This document shows positions 1 to 8,672 of a stretch of DNA of 64,000 nucleotides, piece by piece. Position 1 is the stretch's first letter. Every line of letters begins with the position of its first letter. Where the stretch lies: assembly GCA_947072565.1 (NCBI GenBank), contig CAMTIM010000038.1, positions 1 to 64,000 of the forward strand, written 5' to 3'. Position numbers and translations under genes: made by a program. This DNA comes from an uncultured Peptostreptococcaceae bacterium. Its GTDB lineage: Bacteria; Bacillota; Clostridia; Peptostreptococcales; Peptostreptococcaceae. The notes below the pieces were generated by a model. That model did not search any database. It saw nothing but the letters and a program-made list of their open reading frames with translations, and was not told the origin of the DNA.

Positions 1-246
1 ATAGAAAAATATATAACTTTAAAAAGTACTTTTATAAAAGGACACTATGTTATTATATGTGAAAATAGTAAAAATAATAAAATAGTATTAAAAAATAATA
101 AAATTTTTACTTCTAAAAAAGATAAATTCTTTCATGGTATAGGTATTGAAAGTATAAAGTCTTCAATAAAAAAATACGATGGAGAATTAAAGATTAAGGA
201 TAGCAAGTATAAATTTATATCTACTATTTATATACCAATTGAATAA
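1..246 (+). CDS. Sensor histidine kinase, GHKL ATPase domain (3' end only)
   Basis: Frame 1 is open from the window edge to the TAA at 244-246 and encodes 81 residues. The block HGIGIESIKSSIKKYDGEL matches the glycine-rich G-box end of a GHKL ATPase of the AgrC/VirS type (HATPase_c_5), followed by the usual short beta-strand tail. In this family the domain binds ATP for autophosphorylation of a membrane quorum or peptide sensor, which signals to a LytTR response regulator. The membrane sensor half and the regulator lie outside the window. It sits just upstream of an ABC exporter, a common layout for peptide or antimicrobial sensing. The domain assignment is fairly firm; the AgrC/VirS subtype is inferred from the short fragment. 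Confidence 0.72.
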   Translation: MEKYITLKSTFIKGHYVIICENSKNNKIVLKNNKIFTSKKDKFFHGIGIESIKSSIKKYDGELKIKDSKYKFISTIYIPIE

Positions 247-301
247 AAAATTAATATAAATATTTATTTACTAAACATACAAGCGTGCTTTAGTATGCTA
301 G

Positions 302-338
302 TTGTCGGTGAAAAATTACCACTTGTCGGACTTATATT
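302..338 (+). promoter_or_regulatory. Possible LytTR/VirR-type operator and promoter
   Basis: The heptamer TTGTCGG occurs at 302-308 and again at 323-329, exactly 21 bp (two helical turns) apart, in the contexts CTAGTTGTCGG and CCACTTGTCGG. LytTR regulators such as VirR bind paired direct repeats with about this spacing (VirR box core CCAGTT). TATATT at 333-338 could be the -10. The upstream gene is a kinase of the type that pairs with LytTR regulators. The match is partial, so this is a candidate only. Confidence 0.4.
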
Positions 339-354
339 GAACAAAAAATTTACA

Positions 355-391
355 AATGTTACCTTTTATATAAAGAAGGTAGCATTTTTTT
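355..391 (+). terminator. Intrinsic terminator
   Basis: AATGTTACCTT (355-365) pairs with AAGGTAGCATT (376-386), with one G-U pair, followed by a T run to 391. It may end the kinase transcript. Because it follows the candidate promoter at 302-338, it could alternatively attenuate entry into the ABC exporter genes. Confidence 0.75.
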
Positions 392-427
392 ATACAATTA
401 TTTAATAAAAGAGAGGGCGGTAAAGTT

Positions 428-2995
428 TTGACTACATTTAAACTAGCAATATCGTATATGAAAAAACAAAAGGGAAAAACAATAGCACTATTGTCATGTA
501 TTGTACTTTCGGTGATGCTTATTTTTTCTATGATTGTGATTAGGGATTCGGGATATGATTGCCAAATAAAAGAAGCGAAGGATTTACATGGTGACTATCA
601 CGTAGAATTTTTTGGGCTTGATAAGGGCCAAGTACAAAAACTTACAAATGAAAAAGATATATCAAAATCAAACACTTCAAAAGAATTATGCGAGATAGTT
701 GATAAAAAAAGTGGAGTTAAGCTTGATTTAAGTTCATTTGACAAAGGCTTTATAAGTTCTATTGGATATAAGATAGAGGGAAGAGAACCAATAAAGAACG
801 GAGAAATAGTAATAGAAAAAGAAGCTGCAAGCAAGATGGGGATATCTGACCCATTAAATAAAAATATAGATTCAATGCTTTTAAATAAGTATCTTGATGA
901 CAATGGAATTAACAAAATAGACAGTGCAAATAAAACATTCAAAATTGTTGGTCTTATAGAAAAACTAGATAAATATTATGAAACATCTAGTTACGGTGTT
1001 ATACTTCGGGCTTTTGTGCATAAGGACTCTAAGTTACCAATAAAAGTAAATGATACATATACAGGGACAATATATCTTAAGTCAGAGAAAAATGTATCCC
1101 AATTTATAACTAAGATGATAAAAAAATTAGATACTAATATATTTAACTTGCATGAAAATGCTGAGGTTGATTTAGCAAAGAGTCACAAACAAATGTCAAA
1201 ATACAGCAGAGAAAATATTGAAAATTCAGTGCTTCTAGTAGTTGTATCAACTATTGTAATATACAACATATTCAATATCATTTTTCAGGATATGACTAGA
1301 CAAATAGGTCTTATGAGATGTATTGGTATGTCAAATAAAAAAGTAAAAAAAATGCTTATTATTATGAGTTTTATTTATATAATTTTAGGAACATTAATAG
1401 GCATAGTATTTGGAATAATTTTTTCATATATTGGCTTAAGAGTTGTGTATGGATACAGTTCTATGCTAACAATACAAATACCTAGTATAATATGTTCTTT
1501 TGTAGTTTCAATTATATCAGTATCTCTTTCTAGTTTTATAGTAATTATAAAATCTATGAAAATATCTATAATAGAAGCTACAAGGTCAAGTGAGAAGTAT
1601 GAAAAAAAATCAAAGAAAAATAATAAAAAGAAAGATGAAAAAAGTAAAAATTTACTTAGAAGTATAGCAACTAGAAACCTATGGAGAAATAAGCCTAGAA
1701 CAATATTGACAATATTAGCAATCACTTTTGTTGGAACAATGTTTATATTAAATCTAGGTGTTAAAAGCTTTGTAAAAGAGAATATGGCAGAAGGAATAAC
1801 AGGTGGTTCATGGTCGATGTCATATGGAAGTGTAGATAAAACTGTTGAGGGTAGTTCTGGAAGCTCAGAATCTTTATTTTATAAAATAGATAAGAATTTA
1901 ATACAAAAAGTGAATGATACAAAAGGGGTAAGGTATGTAGAACCACATTTTAATAATCCTCAGGGCCACATTTTACTTTCTAAAGATAAGTTGTCAAAAG
2001 CTTATAAAGATGAATTAGGAAGAGTAAATGATTCTTATCAAGAGACATATAACAATGAATATCCACTTTTAATAAGAGGATATAGTGACGATATGTTAAA
2101 GCAAAGACAAGGATTTATTGAAAAAGGGGAAAATATCCTAAAATCTACATCTGGTGAGCACAAGAAAGTAATTTTAGTCAACAATACAAATTCACAAGTT
2201 ACACATTCTTTTGATGCAAAGGTAATTGATGATGTGAAAATAGGCGATATTATAGATATAAAAATTCCTGTATATAGAGATGGTATTGAAAAATACGAAA
2301 ACTTTAAGGTAGAGGTTGGAGCTATAATGAAAGAATCATATGCAGCGGGTCAGGATGGTAATACACAAGCTCAAGGAGCTCAAGTAATATTTAGGGAAGG
2401 TGACTATAAAGCATTAACAGGGCAGAAAGAGTACAATAAGCTTTTTGTGACGGCTGAAAAAGGACAGGTATATCCTGTAGAAAAAAGATTAAAAAAATTA
2501 ACTAAGAATTATAGTTCTACAGAAATCAATGGAAAAGGAGAAGAACTAAAGTTTATAGGAGCACAACAAAGTTCAGAAGAAAAGCTTTCTGTAATATATC
2601 AGATTTTGACTCTATTAATACTTGCAGTGAATATAATTTTCATTATGAGAAGTAATATTATTACAAGAAGAAAAGAGTTGTCAACTTTAAGAGCAATTGG
2701 AATGAATACGAAAAGCATTAAAAAAATCCTACTTATTGAAAGCGAACTATATGTAATGGTAGCTTCTGCAATAGGAGCTGTGATTGCAACAGCTAATCAT
2801 AATTATCATATAGCAAAACTGAACAAATCTCTTTTAGACGGCGGATATACTAGGCTAGCCCAATATGAGATCCCTTGGATTCAAATACTTATATTATTTA
2901 CTATTTTTGGTATTATGGGACTTGTTGCAGTATATTTGTCTAAAGACAAGATAGAAGGATCGGCAATAACAGAGGGAATTTCAGAAAATTACTAA
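428..2995 (+). CDS. ABC transporter permease, FtsX/MacB type
   Basis: Large permease of 855 aa starting at TTG 428 behind GAGAGGG. One membrane segment lies near residues 18-40. A first FtsX block lies at about 260-380, containing the typical motif MTRQIGLMRCIGMSNKKVK. A Lys-rich cytoplasmic linker at about 395-415 follows, then a second N-terminal-like membrane segment at about 430-450, an extracellular soluble region, and a second FtsX block at about 730-850 with RRKELSTLRAIGMNTKSI. The double-FtsX layout is typical of Firmicutes exporters for peptides, lipids or antimicrobials rather than importers. It pairs with the ATPase that follows 44 bp later. The substrate cannot be read from sequence. 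Proximity to a peptide-type sensor kinase suggests peptide sensing or resistance. Confidence 0.88.
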   Translation: MTTFKLAISYMKKQKGKTIALLSCIVLSVMLIFSMIVIRDSGYDCQIKEAKDLHGDYHVEFFGLDKGQVQKLTNEKDISKSNTSKELCEIVDKKSGVKLDLSSFDKGFISSIGYKIEGREPIKNGEIVIEKEAASKMGISDPLNKNIDSMLLNKYLDDNGINKIDSANKTFKIVGLIEKLDKYYETSSYGVILRAFVHKDSKLPIKVNDTYTGTIYLKSEKNVSQFITKMIKKLDTNIFNLHENAEVDLAKSHKQMSKYSRENIENSVLLVVVSTIVIYNIFNIIFQDMTRQIGLMRCIGMSNKKVKKMLIIMSFIYIILGTLIGIVFGIIFSYIGLRVVYGYSSMLTIQIPSIICSFVVSIISVSLSSFIVIIKSMKISIIEATRSSEKYEKKSKKNNKKKDEKSKNLLRSIATRNLWRNKPRTILTILAITFVGTMFILNLGVKSFVKENMAEGITGGSWSMSYGSVDKTVEGSSGSSESLFYKIDKNLIQKVNDTKGVRYVEPHFNNPQGHILLSKDKLSKAYKDELGRVNDSYQETYNNEYPLLIRGYSDDMLKQRQGFIEKGENILKSTSGEHKKVILVNNTNSQVTHSFDAKVIDDVKIGDIIDIKIPVYRDGIEKYENFKVEVGAIMKESYAAGQDGNTQAQGAQVIFREGDYKALTGQKEYNKLFVTAEKGQVYPVEKRLKKLTKNYSSTEINGKGEELKFIGAQQSSEEKLSVIYQILTLLILAVNIIFIMRSNIITRRKELSTLRAIGMNTKSIKKILLIESELYVMVASAIGAVIATANHNYHIAKLNKSLLDGGYTRLAQYEIPWIQILILFTIFGIMGLVAVYLSKDKIEGSAITEGISENY

Positions 2996-3039
2996 GAAAT
3001 TTAAAACAACAACTAAAAATCAATTTGGGGGAGACTAAT

Positions 3040-3720
3040 ATGAAAAAATTAAAAGTAGCAAATTTAAAAAAAATATATGGAAAACAAGAAAATGAAGTAC
3101 ACGCAATAGATGGAATAAATTTAGAAATAGAACCAAATAAATTTACTGCTATAATAGGTCCAAGTGGTTCGGGAAAAAGTACATTACTTCACTGTATGGC
3201 AGGACTAGATAAGCCAACTTGTGGAAATGTTTATCTTAATGATATAGATATATACACTATGAACGATGACAAATTATCAAAGATAAGAAGAGAAGAGTTT
3301 GGATTTATATTTCAAAGTTATAATCTAATACCAGTTATAAATGTATATGACAATATAGTCCTTCCAGTATCTGTAGATGGAAAAAAAGAAGACAAAGATT
3401 ACATAAATACTTTGATTGAGAAACTTGGTATTTCAAGTCAAATTAATAAATTTCCTAATGAACTTTCAGGAGGCCAACAACAAAGGGTGGCAATAGCTCG
3501 TGCACTTGCAAATAAGCCATCAGTGATATTTGCAGATGAACCTACTGGAAACTTAGATTCAAAGACTACAGATGAAGTAATGAAAATATTAGAATTTTGT
3601 GTTAAGGAATTTAAACAAACTTTAGTTATGATAACTCATAATTATGAGATTGCAAAAAAAGCTGATAGAATTATAACTATAGCTGATGGAAAGATAGTCG
3701 AATCTAAACAGACAACTTAA
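3040..3720 (+). CDS. ABC transporter ATP-binding protein, MacB/LolD type
   Basis: A 226-residue ATPase. Walker A is GPSGSGKST, the signature is [15 protein letters not shown], Walker B is [12 protein letters not shown] and the switch His is in MITHN. The LSGGQQQR and DEPTGNLD forms are characteristic of the MacB/LolD/BceA class that energises FtsX-type permeases, matching the preceding gene. ATG 3040 is chosen because GGGGGA at 3027-3032 sits at good spacing; a TTG at 3025 in the same frame has no ribosome site. It forms an exporter with the upstream permease, and a terminator follows directly. Confidence 0.93.
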   Translation: MKKLKVANLKKIYGKQENEVHAIDGINLEIEPNKFTAIIGPSGSGKSTLLHCMAGLDKPTCGNVYLNDIDIYTMNDDKLSKIRREEFGFIFQSYNLIPVINVYDNIVLPVSVDGKKEDKDYINTLIEKLGISSQINKFPNELSGGQQQRVAIARALANKPSVIFADEPTGNLDSKTTDEVMKILEFCVKEFKQTLVMITHNYEIAKKADRIITIADGKIVESKQTT

Positions 3721-3729
3721 GTAAAAGCT

Positions 3730-3760
3730 AATAAGTCGCATATTTATGCGGCTTATTTTA
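3730..3760 (+). terminator. Intrinsic terminator
   Basis: AATAAGTCGCATA and TGCGGCTTATT form a stem with a TTTA loop, followed by T-rich sequence. It separates the ABC exporter from the convergent patatin gene and may work in both directions. Confidence 0.7.
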
Positions 3761-3786
3761 TTATAAATTAAATTTTAATAATAATA

Positions 3787-4641
3787 TTAAATTGGTTTAT
3801 CTATAAAATCTAAAATTTTACTAAATGAATTCTTTGCGTCATTATAGCCTTGTTCATATAATGCAGTAAGCTTATCTACATTTTTTTCAACTTGACTAAC
3901 TTTAACAGGACTATTAGGTCTAATAACAAGTGCATCACCACTTTGAGACAAATTGTTTATGATTTCAAGACTTTTGTTATAGTTAATATGTCTATTTTCA
4001 ATAGCTGTAATAAGTTTAGGGTATTTTTTATATTTCCTTTTTATAACAGATGTGAATTTATTTTTACTTTTTAAATATGTACTATCTCTAGTTAACACAA
4101 CTATATTTTTCTTATATCCTTGATTTAGGGCATATTGTATAGGAATTGAATCAGAAACTCCGCCATCAACTAGTTTGTAATTATCTACTTCTACTATATT
4201 TGCAAACATAGGTATAGAACAAGATGCTTGTATATAAATAATTTCTTTCTTTAAATCTGTTAACTCAAAATATTCTGGTTTACCTGTTTCACAGTTTGTA
4301 GAAACTGCTATAAATTTTGTTTTAGATTTATTAAAAGTATCATAATCATAAATATTTAGTTCATTAGGTATTGTATTAAACATAAAATCCATACCAAATA
4401 TTGAACCTGTTTTAATTAAGTTATTAAAGCTTAAATAATTTTTATCATCTAAATAGTCTACAGTAGCATTAAATGCTCTTTTGTATTGTTTTGATAAGTA
4501 AGAACAAGCATGGCAACTTCCAGCTGAAACTCCAATTACTATATCTACTTCTATATTTTTTTCAATTAAAAAATCTAATACTCCAGCAGTATATATTCCT
4601 CTCATACCGCCACCTTCTAATATTAATCCTATCTTACTCAT
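3787..4641 (-). CDS. Patatin-like phospholipase
   Basis: 284 aa, start ATG at 4641 behind AGAAAGGAC. The patatin elements are all visible: oxyanion loop GGGMRG (residues 10-15), nucleophile motif GVSAGS with Ser39, and the catalytic dyad Asp159 in VDGGVSDS. There is no signal peptide, so it is expected in the cytoplasm acting on lipid acyl esters. The length and motif spacing match the YjjU-like bacterial patatin group found across Firmicutes. It is monocistronic and opposed to the ABC exporter. The natural substrate is unknown for this group. Confidence 0.88.
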   Translation of the reverse strand: MSKIGLILEGGGMRGIYTAGVLDFLIEKNIEVDIVIGVSAGSCHACSYLSKQYKRAFNATVDYLDDKNYLSFNNLIKTGSIFGMDFMFNTIPNELNIYDYDTFNKSKTKFIAVSTNCETGKPEYFELTDLKKEIIYIQASCSIPMFANIVEVDNYKLVDGGVSDSIPIQYALNQGYKKNIVVLTRDSTYLKSKNKFTSVIKRKYKKYPKLITAIENRHINYNKSLEIINNLSQSGDALVIRPNSPVKVSQVEKNVDKLTALYEQGYNDAKNSFSKILDFIDKPI

Positions 4642-4842
4642 AACTGTCCTTTCTGTACTTTAAGTTGATATATAAATTAAATTATATAGTTTTAAAAATA
4701 TTATAGTTCAAGGTATTTATATTGTCTAGTTATGAAAAGTTATATTTGATAAAAATAAAGTATATAGGCTATGATTATAGCTTTTTTTAATACATTTATT
4801 ATAGCTATAATAGCTGTGTTAAACTAAAAATAAAAGTTTTCC

Positions 4843-4872
4843 TTAGACTAAAACACTTAAATGTGTTAATAT
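4843..4872 (+). promoter_or_regulatory. Putative sigma-A promoter of carD
   Basis: TTAGAC at 4843-4848 and TTAATA/TAATAT at 4866-4872 are 17-18 bp apart. This places transcription start near 4879, immediately before the leader hairpin. The rest of the 314-bp gap (4642-4842) is AT-rich with nothing else recognisable. Confidence 0.45.
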
Positions 4873-4884
4873 AGATATATAACG

Positions 4885-4930
4885 AGTAGTTTTGATAACG
4901 TAAGCCCAGTTGTCAAAAGCTACTTTTTTA
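4885..4930 (+). terminator. Leader hairpin with T run upstream of carD (possible attenuator)
   Basis: AGTAGTTTTGATAAC (4885-4899) pairs with GTTGTCAAAAGCTACT (4909-4924), loop GTAAGCCCA, followed by a T run to 4929. It lies between the likely promoter and the carD ribosome site on the same strand, and the gene to the left is divergent. It therefore cannot be the terminator of an upstream transcript and looks like a leader attenuator or a short RNA. Confidence 0.6.
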
Positions 4931-4955
4931 TTTTATTAAGGATGGTGAGGCTTTA

Positions 4956-5453
4956 GTGTTTAAAGTTGATGATTATATAATGTATGGTATGACAGGTGTA
5001 TGTAAAGTTTTAGAGATAACTAGCGAAAAATTTGCAAAAGGTGAGCAAAGAAAATATTACGTATTAAGTCCTATTTATTATAATAATGTAATGATAAAAA
5101 TTCCTGTAGATAATAAGAAAATTCCAATGAGAAGAATAATATCTCAAGATAATGTGACCTCATTAATAAATGATATGCCTAAGATGGAAACAGTATGGAT
5201 CGATGATGAAAAGAAAAGAAATGAGCAATTTAAAAAAATGCTTAAAGGCGGTCAATGTGAAGATCTAGTTAAGTTAGTAAGAAGTCTATATTCTAATAAA
5301 GAATATATAAAATCAATAAATAAAAAATCACGTCAGGCAGATGATGATATTATGAAAGAAGCAGAAAGATTATTAAATGAAGAACTTTCAATTATTCTAA
5401 GCATTTCTCCTGATGAAGTAAGTTCATATATATCAAATCAAATAGCTCAATAG
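4956..5453 (+). CDS. CarD/CdnL-family RNA polymerase-binding regulator
   Basis: 165 aa, GTG start behind GGTGAGG. The N-terminal half (MFKVDDYIMYGMTGVCKV through IPVDN) is the Tudor-like RNA polymerase beta-subunit interaction domain of CarD/Mfd RID. The C-terminal half is helical and charged, as in the CarD DNA-binding helical domain. In the family it stabilises open promoter complexes and tunes rRNA and housekeeping promoters. The length matches the usual 160-170 aa. It has its own promoter, leader hairpin and terminator, suggesting independent control. The family call is firm; which promoters it affects here is unknown. Confidence 0.9.
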   Translation: MFKVDDYIMYGMTGVCKVLEITSEKFAKGEQRKYYVLSPIYYNNVMIKIPVDNKKIPMRRIISQDNVTSLINDMPKMETVWIDDEKKRNEQFKKMLKGGQCEDLVKLVRSLYSNKEYIKSINKKSRQADDDIMKEAERLLNEELSIILSISPDEVSSYISNQIAQ

Positions 5454-5569
5454 CGTATAATTTCAATTCTACAACATATTTTAAATATCCTAATATATTT
5501 AAAGCCAAAGTAGATAAGTTTGTTAAGTGTGTATACAATTAGTTAGACAAGAACAAAATCGTACTAAAG

Positions 5570-5594
5570 AGCTCTCAATATATGAGGGCTTTTT
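5570..5594 (+). terminator. Intrinsic terminator of carD
   Basis: GCTCTCA (5571-5577) pairs with TGAGGGC (5583-5589), followed by five Ts. Confidence 0.78.
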
Positions 5595-5666
5595 GTGATA
5601 CAATAAAATGAAGAGTAGTTATATTTTGTAAAATTTATATTGAAAAATAGAAAGGATGATTTAATA

Positions 5667-6104
5667 GTGATATTAGTTGAACATTTAATTAAATTACTTC
5701 TTGCATCTTTTATAGGTTTTTTAGTTGGATTAGAAAGAAGTTCAAGGAAAGGCAGTCCAATAGGAGTTGGGACAACCTCTAATCTTACAACAGGGGTTTG
5801 TTTATTGACTATAATATCTGCTAATTGCTTACCAGGATCAGATCCATCACGTCTTATAGCAAACATAATAACAGCTATAGGATTTTTATGTGGGGGTGTA
5901 ATTTTCACAAAACCAACGGATGATGATACAAATGATCAAGATGTTGTTGGATTAACAACAGGGGCTACACTGTTTAGTCTTGCGGGGATAGGAATTGCAA
6001 TTGGATTAGGTTATTATTGGTTAGCTATAATTACCACTGCAATAATAGAGCTAAATATATTAGCATCACGACTTATTAAAAGAGTTCGCAATAAGGAAGA
6101 ATAG
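5667..6104 (+). CDS. MgtC/SapB-family membrane protein
   Basis: 145 aa from GTG 5667, chosen because AAAGGA at 5651-5656 precedes it; an in-frame TTG at 5640 has no ribosome site. The N-terminal region carries the MgtC signature: an amphipathic helix, then IGFLVGLERSSRKG, then the hydrophobic core with CGGVIFTK and TTGATLFSLAGIGIAIGLG. About four membrane segments are present, and the C-terminal soluble MgtC domain is missing, as in the short SapB form. MgtC proteins affect acid and magnesium physiology, often through F-ATPase or phosphate uptake. The role here is inferred from family only. Confidence 0.82.
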   Translation: MILVEHLIKLLLASFIGFLVGLERSSRKGSPIGVGTTSNLTTGVCLLTIISANCLPGSDPSRLIANIITAIGFLCGGVIFTKPTDDDTNDQDVVGLTTGATLFSLAGIGIAIGLGYYWLAIITTAIIELNILASRLIKRVRNKEE

Positions 6105-6145
6105 TTTGCTTATTAGCACAAACTTAAGAAAGTGGAGAATTTTTT

Positions 6146-7138
6146 ATGCAAAAATATGTATTAAGAAATAAATTAAATTTGTTTATAGAAAATCATGGGA
6201 AAATAAAAGATATAAAAGGTTCATGGCAAATGGGGATGATGCAATATAGTTGTGTTTTATCATCTACTATAAAAAATCAAAATATAAATCCAATAAAAGT
6301 AGAAGAAAGTATAGATATAATAAAAAAGAATACTGGTATGTTTTCAAATTTTAGAGGATATAGTTTATTTTATTTATCAAATCTATTATCAACTAAGCCA
6401 GACATAGAAAATTCATTTAAATCAATATTAAGCATATACGAAAAACTAAAATCAATTGGTTTTTTTAATGATACATATTTACCATTTGTAGCAACAATAA
6501 TATATGAAAATCAAGACAAAATGGATGCAGGTAAATCTATTGAAAGAACTAAATATGTTTATGATTTTATGAAAAAGCACCATCGATGGTTAACATCTAG
6601 TGACGATTATTGTAGAGCAGCTCTTATAGCTATACACTCAAAAGACCTAGATTATGATTTAGAATACATAGAAAAAAGTTACAATGAACTTAGTTTAAAA
6701 GGATTTTATAAATCTAATAATCTTCAATCGCTATCTCATATAATGGCATTAGATACTAATAAAAGTGAAGATAGTTTAAATAAGGTAGTAAGAATTAGAC
6801 AATTATTAGAGCAAAACAACTGTAAGATAGATGGATATGGATACCCATTAATAGGTGCACTTTCATTACTTGAATGTGATGAGGATAAGTTAGTACACCA
6901 GATAAAAAGTGTATCTGATGAGCTAAGGGAAGTACATGGACTTGGAAATTGGGGGATAGGTAAGAATAATAGAAATATGATAAGTGCAGCTATTGTAGCA
7001 TCATCATATGCCGATTGTTTAAATCAAGAAAGTAATGTAGATGCAATAAGTAGCAATATATTTGTAGAAATAATAATAGCTATTGAAATTGCAACTATGG
7101 TAGCTATTATTGCTGCGACTAGTGCAGCTACTAACTAA
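6146..7138 (+). CDS. DUF4003-like protein
   Basis: 330 aa, ATG behind GTGGAG, 41 bp after the MgtC gene and probably cotranscribed. It is all-alpha in appearance with no signal peptide. The block KKNTGMFSNFRGYSLFYLSN followed by regularly spaced helices resembles DUF4003 (YbfG-like Bacillus/Clostridium proteins) as far as I can recall. The last ~30 residues are strikingly hydrophobic and alanine-rich (IIIAIEIATMVAIIAATSAATN), possibly a C-terminal membrane anchor. No function is known to me for the family. Confidence 0.6.
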   Translation: MQKYVLRNKLNLFIENHGKIKDIKGSWQMGMMQYSCVLSSTIKNQNINPIKVEESIDIIKKNTGMFSNFRGYSLFYLSNLLSTKPDIENSFKSILSIYEKLKSIGFFNDTYLPFVATIIYENQDKMDAGKSIERTKYVYDFMKKHHRWLTSSDDYCRAALIAIHSKDLDYDLEYIEKSYNELSLKGFYKSNNLQSLSHIMALDTNKSEDSLNKVVRIRQLLEQNNCKIDGYGYPLIGALSLLECDEDKLVHQIKSVSDELREVHGLGNWGIGKNNRNMISAAIVASSYADCLNQESNVDAISSNIFVEIIIAIEIATMVAIIAATSAATN

Positions 7139-7170
7139 ATAGTTATGTGGATTTTGAATTTAAGCAAAAT

Positions 7171-7200
7171 TAAAGGAGGAAAAATATTTTCCTCCTTTAT
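7171..7200. terminator. Bidirectional terminator
   Basis: AAAGGAGGAAAAA and TTTTTCCTCCTTT form a symmetric stem between two convergent genes, with A and T runs on the two sides. Confidence 0.8.
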
Positions 7201-7234
7201 TAATATATAACTACATTGAAATATTTAAATTTAT

Positions 7235-8398
7235 CTAAGCTATTTCAATATTTTCATTTTTTATAACATCTAAGTTACTTATCCATTTTAAAACTACAAA
7301 ACTAAATAATGAAACTGCAATAGAGAAAATAAATATAGAATTTATTCCAAATAAATCTATCATTGCTCCATATAATAATTTCATAAGTGAATAAGAAACA
7401 CCAATTGAGAATGTATAAACAGTCATAGACGTAGTATAAAGCTTCTTATCTACAACCTTACCCATAAAGTCAAAGGCGCATATTGTCATAATAGAAATAG
7501 CAACACCATGCATAGATGTAACTAGCATAAATATCCATGGATTAGACGTCAATCCATAAACTACCCATCTAAGTAAAAGAGCGCAACTTGCAACTCCTAT
7601 CATTTTAATCATTCCGTATTTTTCAACTAAAGCCTTACTCTTTACCATAAAGTAAAGTTCTGGAATTACCATAAACACAGTAAGCAGCCCAACTAATTCA
7701 GCTCCAGCTCCAAGGTTCATTAGATGTATTCCTTGATAAGCCATCATAGCTTCTGTTAATGAGGCAATACATATTCCACAAAGTAGAAGTAGTATATAGG
7801 CTTTATTTTTAAATAATTTTGGTAAATCTTCTTTTAAGTTTATCTTTTCTTTATGTTCAATTTTACTTGTAGTGTCTAGCGTAGGAGTTATTATTAAACA
7901 TCCTATCATACTAACCATAAAAACATAGAAGAACATAAGATCATTATTAGTCATTTTTATAAGTTGACCGCATAAGAATGAAGACGCAGCAAATGATATA
8001 GAGCCAATTACTCTAATCCCACCGTAGTTTTTATTATTTTCCCTACAATATGAAGTAGTTATAGAATCTGTTAAAGGTAATATAGAATTCCTACATATTT
8101 CAAGGAATGTAGCTACTACAAGTATTGCTATAAATGACTCAGTAACAGCGTAAAGCCCTGTAAATAAAAGAGATATTAATATATTTATCCAAAGAACGGA
8201 TTTTTGTTTTTTTAATAAATCACTTATAAGTCCCCACACAGGAACAAAAATAATACCGATTATAGATGGTATTGATACCACCATACCCACTTGTGATGAA
8301 CTAAACCCTAGGGTATTTTCTAAATATACTGGTAAAAAGGTGTTGTATGCCCCTAAACCAATAAATAGAGCTAAATATTTTGCATAAAATTTTGACAT
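7235..8398 (-). CDS. MFS transporter (LacY/nucleoside-symporter-like)
   Basis: 387 aa from ATG 8398, which has GAGGAGGAAGTC just upstream; a longer in-frame start at 8461 lacks a ribosome site. Twelve membrane segments are evident, with the MFS motif after TM2 (WGLISDLLKKQKSVLW). The N-terminus (GLGAYNTFLPVYLENTLGFSSSQVGM) matches the MFS_1_like group that includes LacY, HCA and nucleoside transporters. It is probably a proton-coupled importer or exporter of a small organic solute. Monocistronic, with no metabolic genes adjacent, so no substrate can be suggested. Confidence 0.85.
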   Translation of the reverse strand: MSKFYAKYLALFIGLGAYNTFLPVYLENTLGFSSSQVGMVVSIPSIIGIIFVPVWGLISDLLKKQKSVLWINILISLLFTGLYAVTESFIAILVVATFLEICRNSILPLTDSITTSYCRENNKNYGGIRVIGSISFAASSFLCGQLIKMTNNDLMFFYVFMVSMIGCLIITPTLDTTSKIEHKEKINLKEDLPKLFKNKAYILLLLCGICIASLTEAMMAYQGIHLMNLGAGAELVGLLTVFMVIPELYFMVKSKALVEKYGMIKMIGVASCALLLRWVVYGLTSNPWIFMLVTSMHGVAISIMTICAFDFMGKVVDKKLYTTSMTVYTFSIGVSYSLMKLLYGAMIDLFGINSIFIFSIAVSLFSFVVLKWISNLDVIKNENIEIA

Positions 8399-8552
8399 GA
8401 TGACTTCCTCCTCGTATGAATATACCACAATATTGAAATTATGAAAATAGTAATAATTCATACTATACTTATCATTTTAAATAAGCTATATTTATACGTT
8501 TATATAGCTAGGTTTTTAGATATATAGTTTTAAATATAACAAACATGGGTAT

Positions 8553-8579
8553 TAAGTTAATATAAGATATTGTCGATAA
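8553..8579 (+). promoter_or_regulatory. SigD-like (flagellar/chemotaxis sigma) promoter
   Basis: TAAG at 8553-8556, a 15-bp spacer, then GTCGATAA at 8572-8579 approximates the sigma-28/SigD consensus TAAA-N15-GCCGATAT. It lies about 95 bp upstream of a chemoreceptor gene, the expected target class. Confidence 0.45.
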
Positions 8580-8672
8580 ATATAAAGTAGGTGTATAAAT
8601 TATAATATGTTAGTGAAAATGCTAATTTTAAGATGATTTTATATATTTAATATAAATTTTAGGGGGATAAAA

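Noticed and set aside
1375-1725. 116-codon open frame on the minus strand inside the FtsX permease gene
   Set aside because: Antisense shadow of a hydrophobic AT-rich coding stretch, no ribosome site or homology; the plus-strand gene has clear FtsX motifs.
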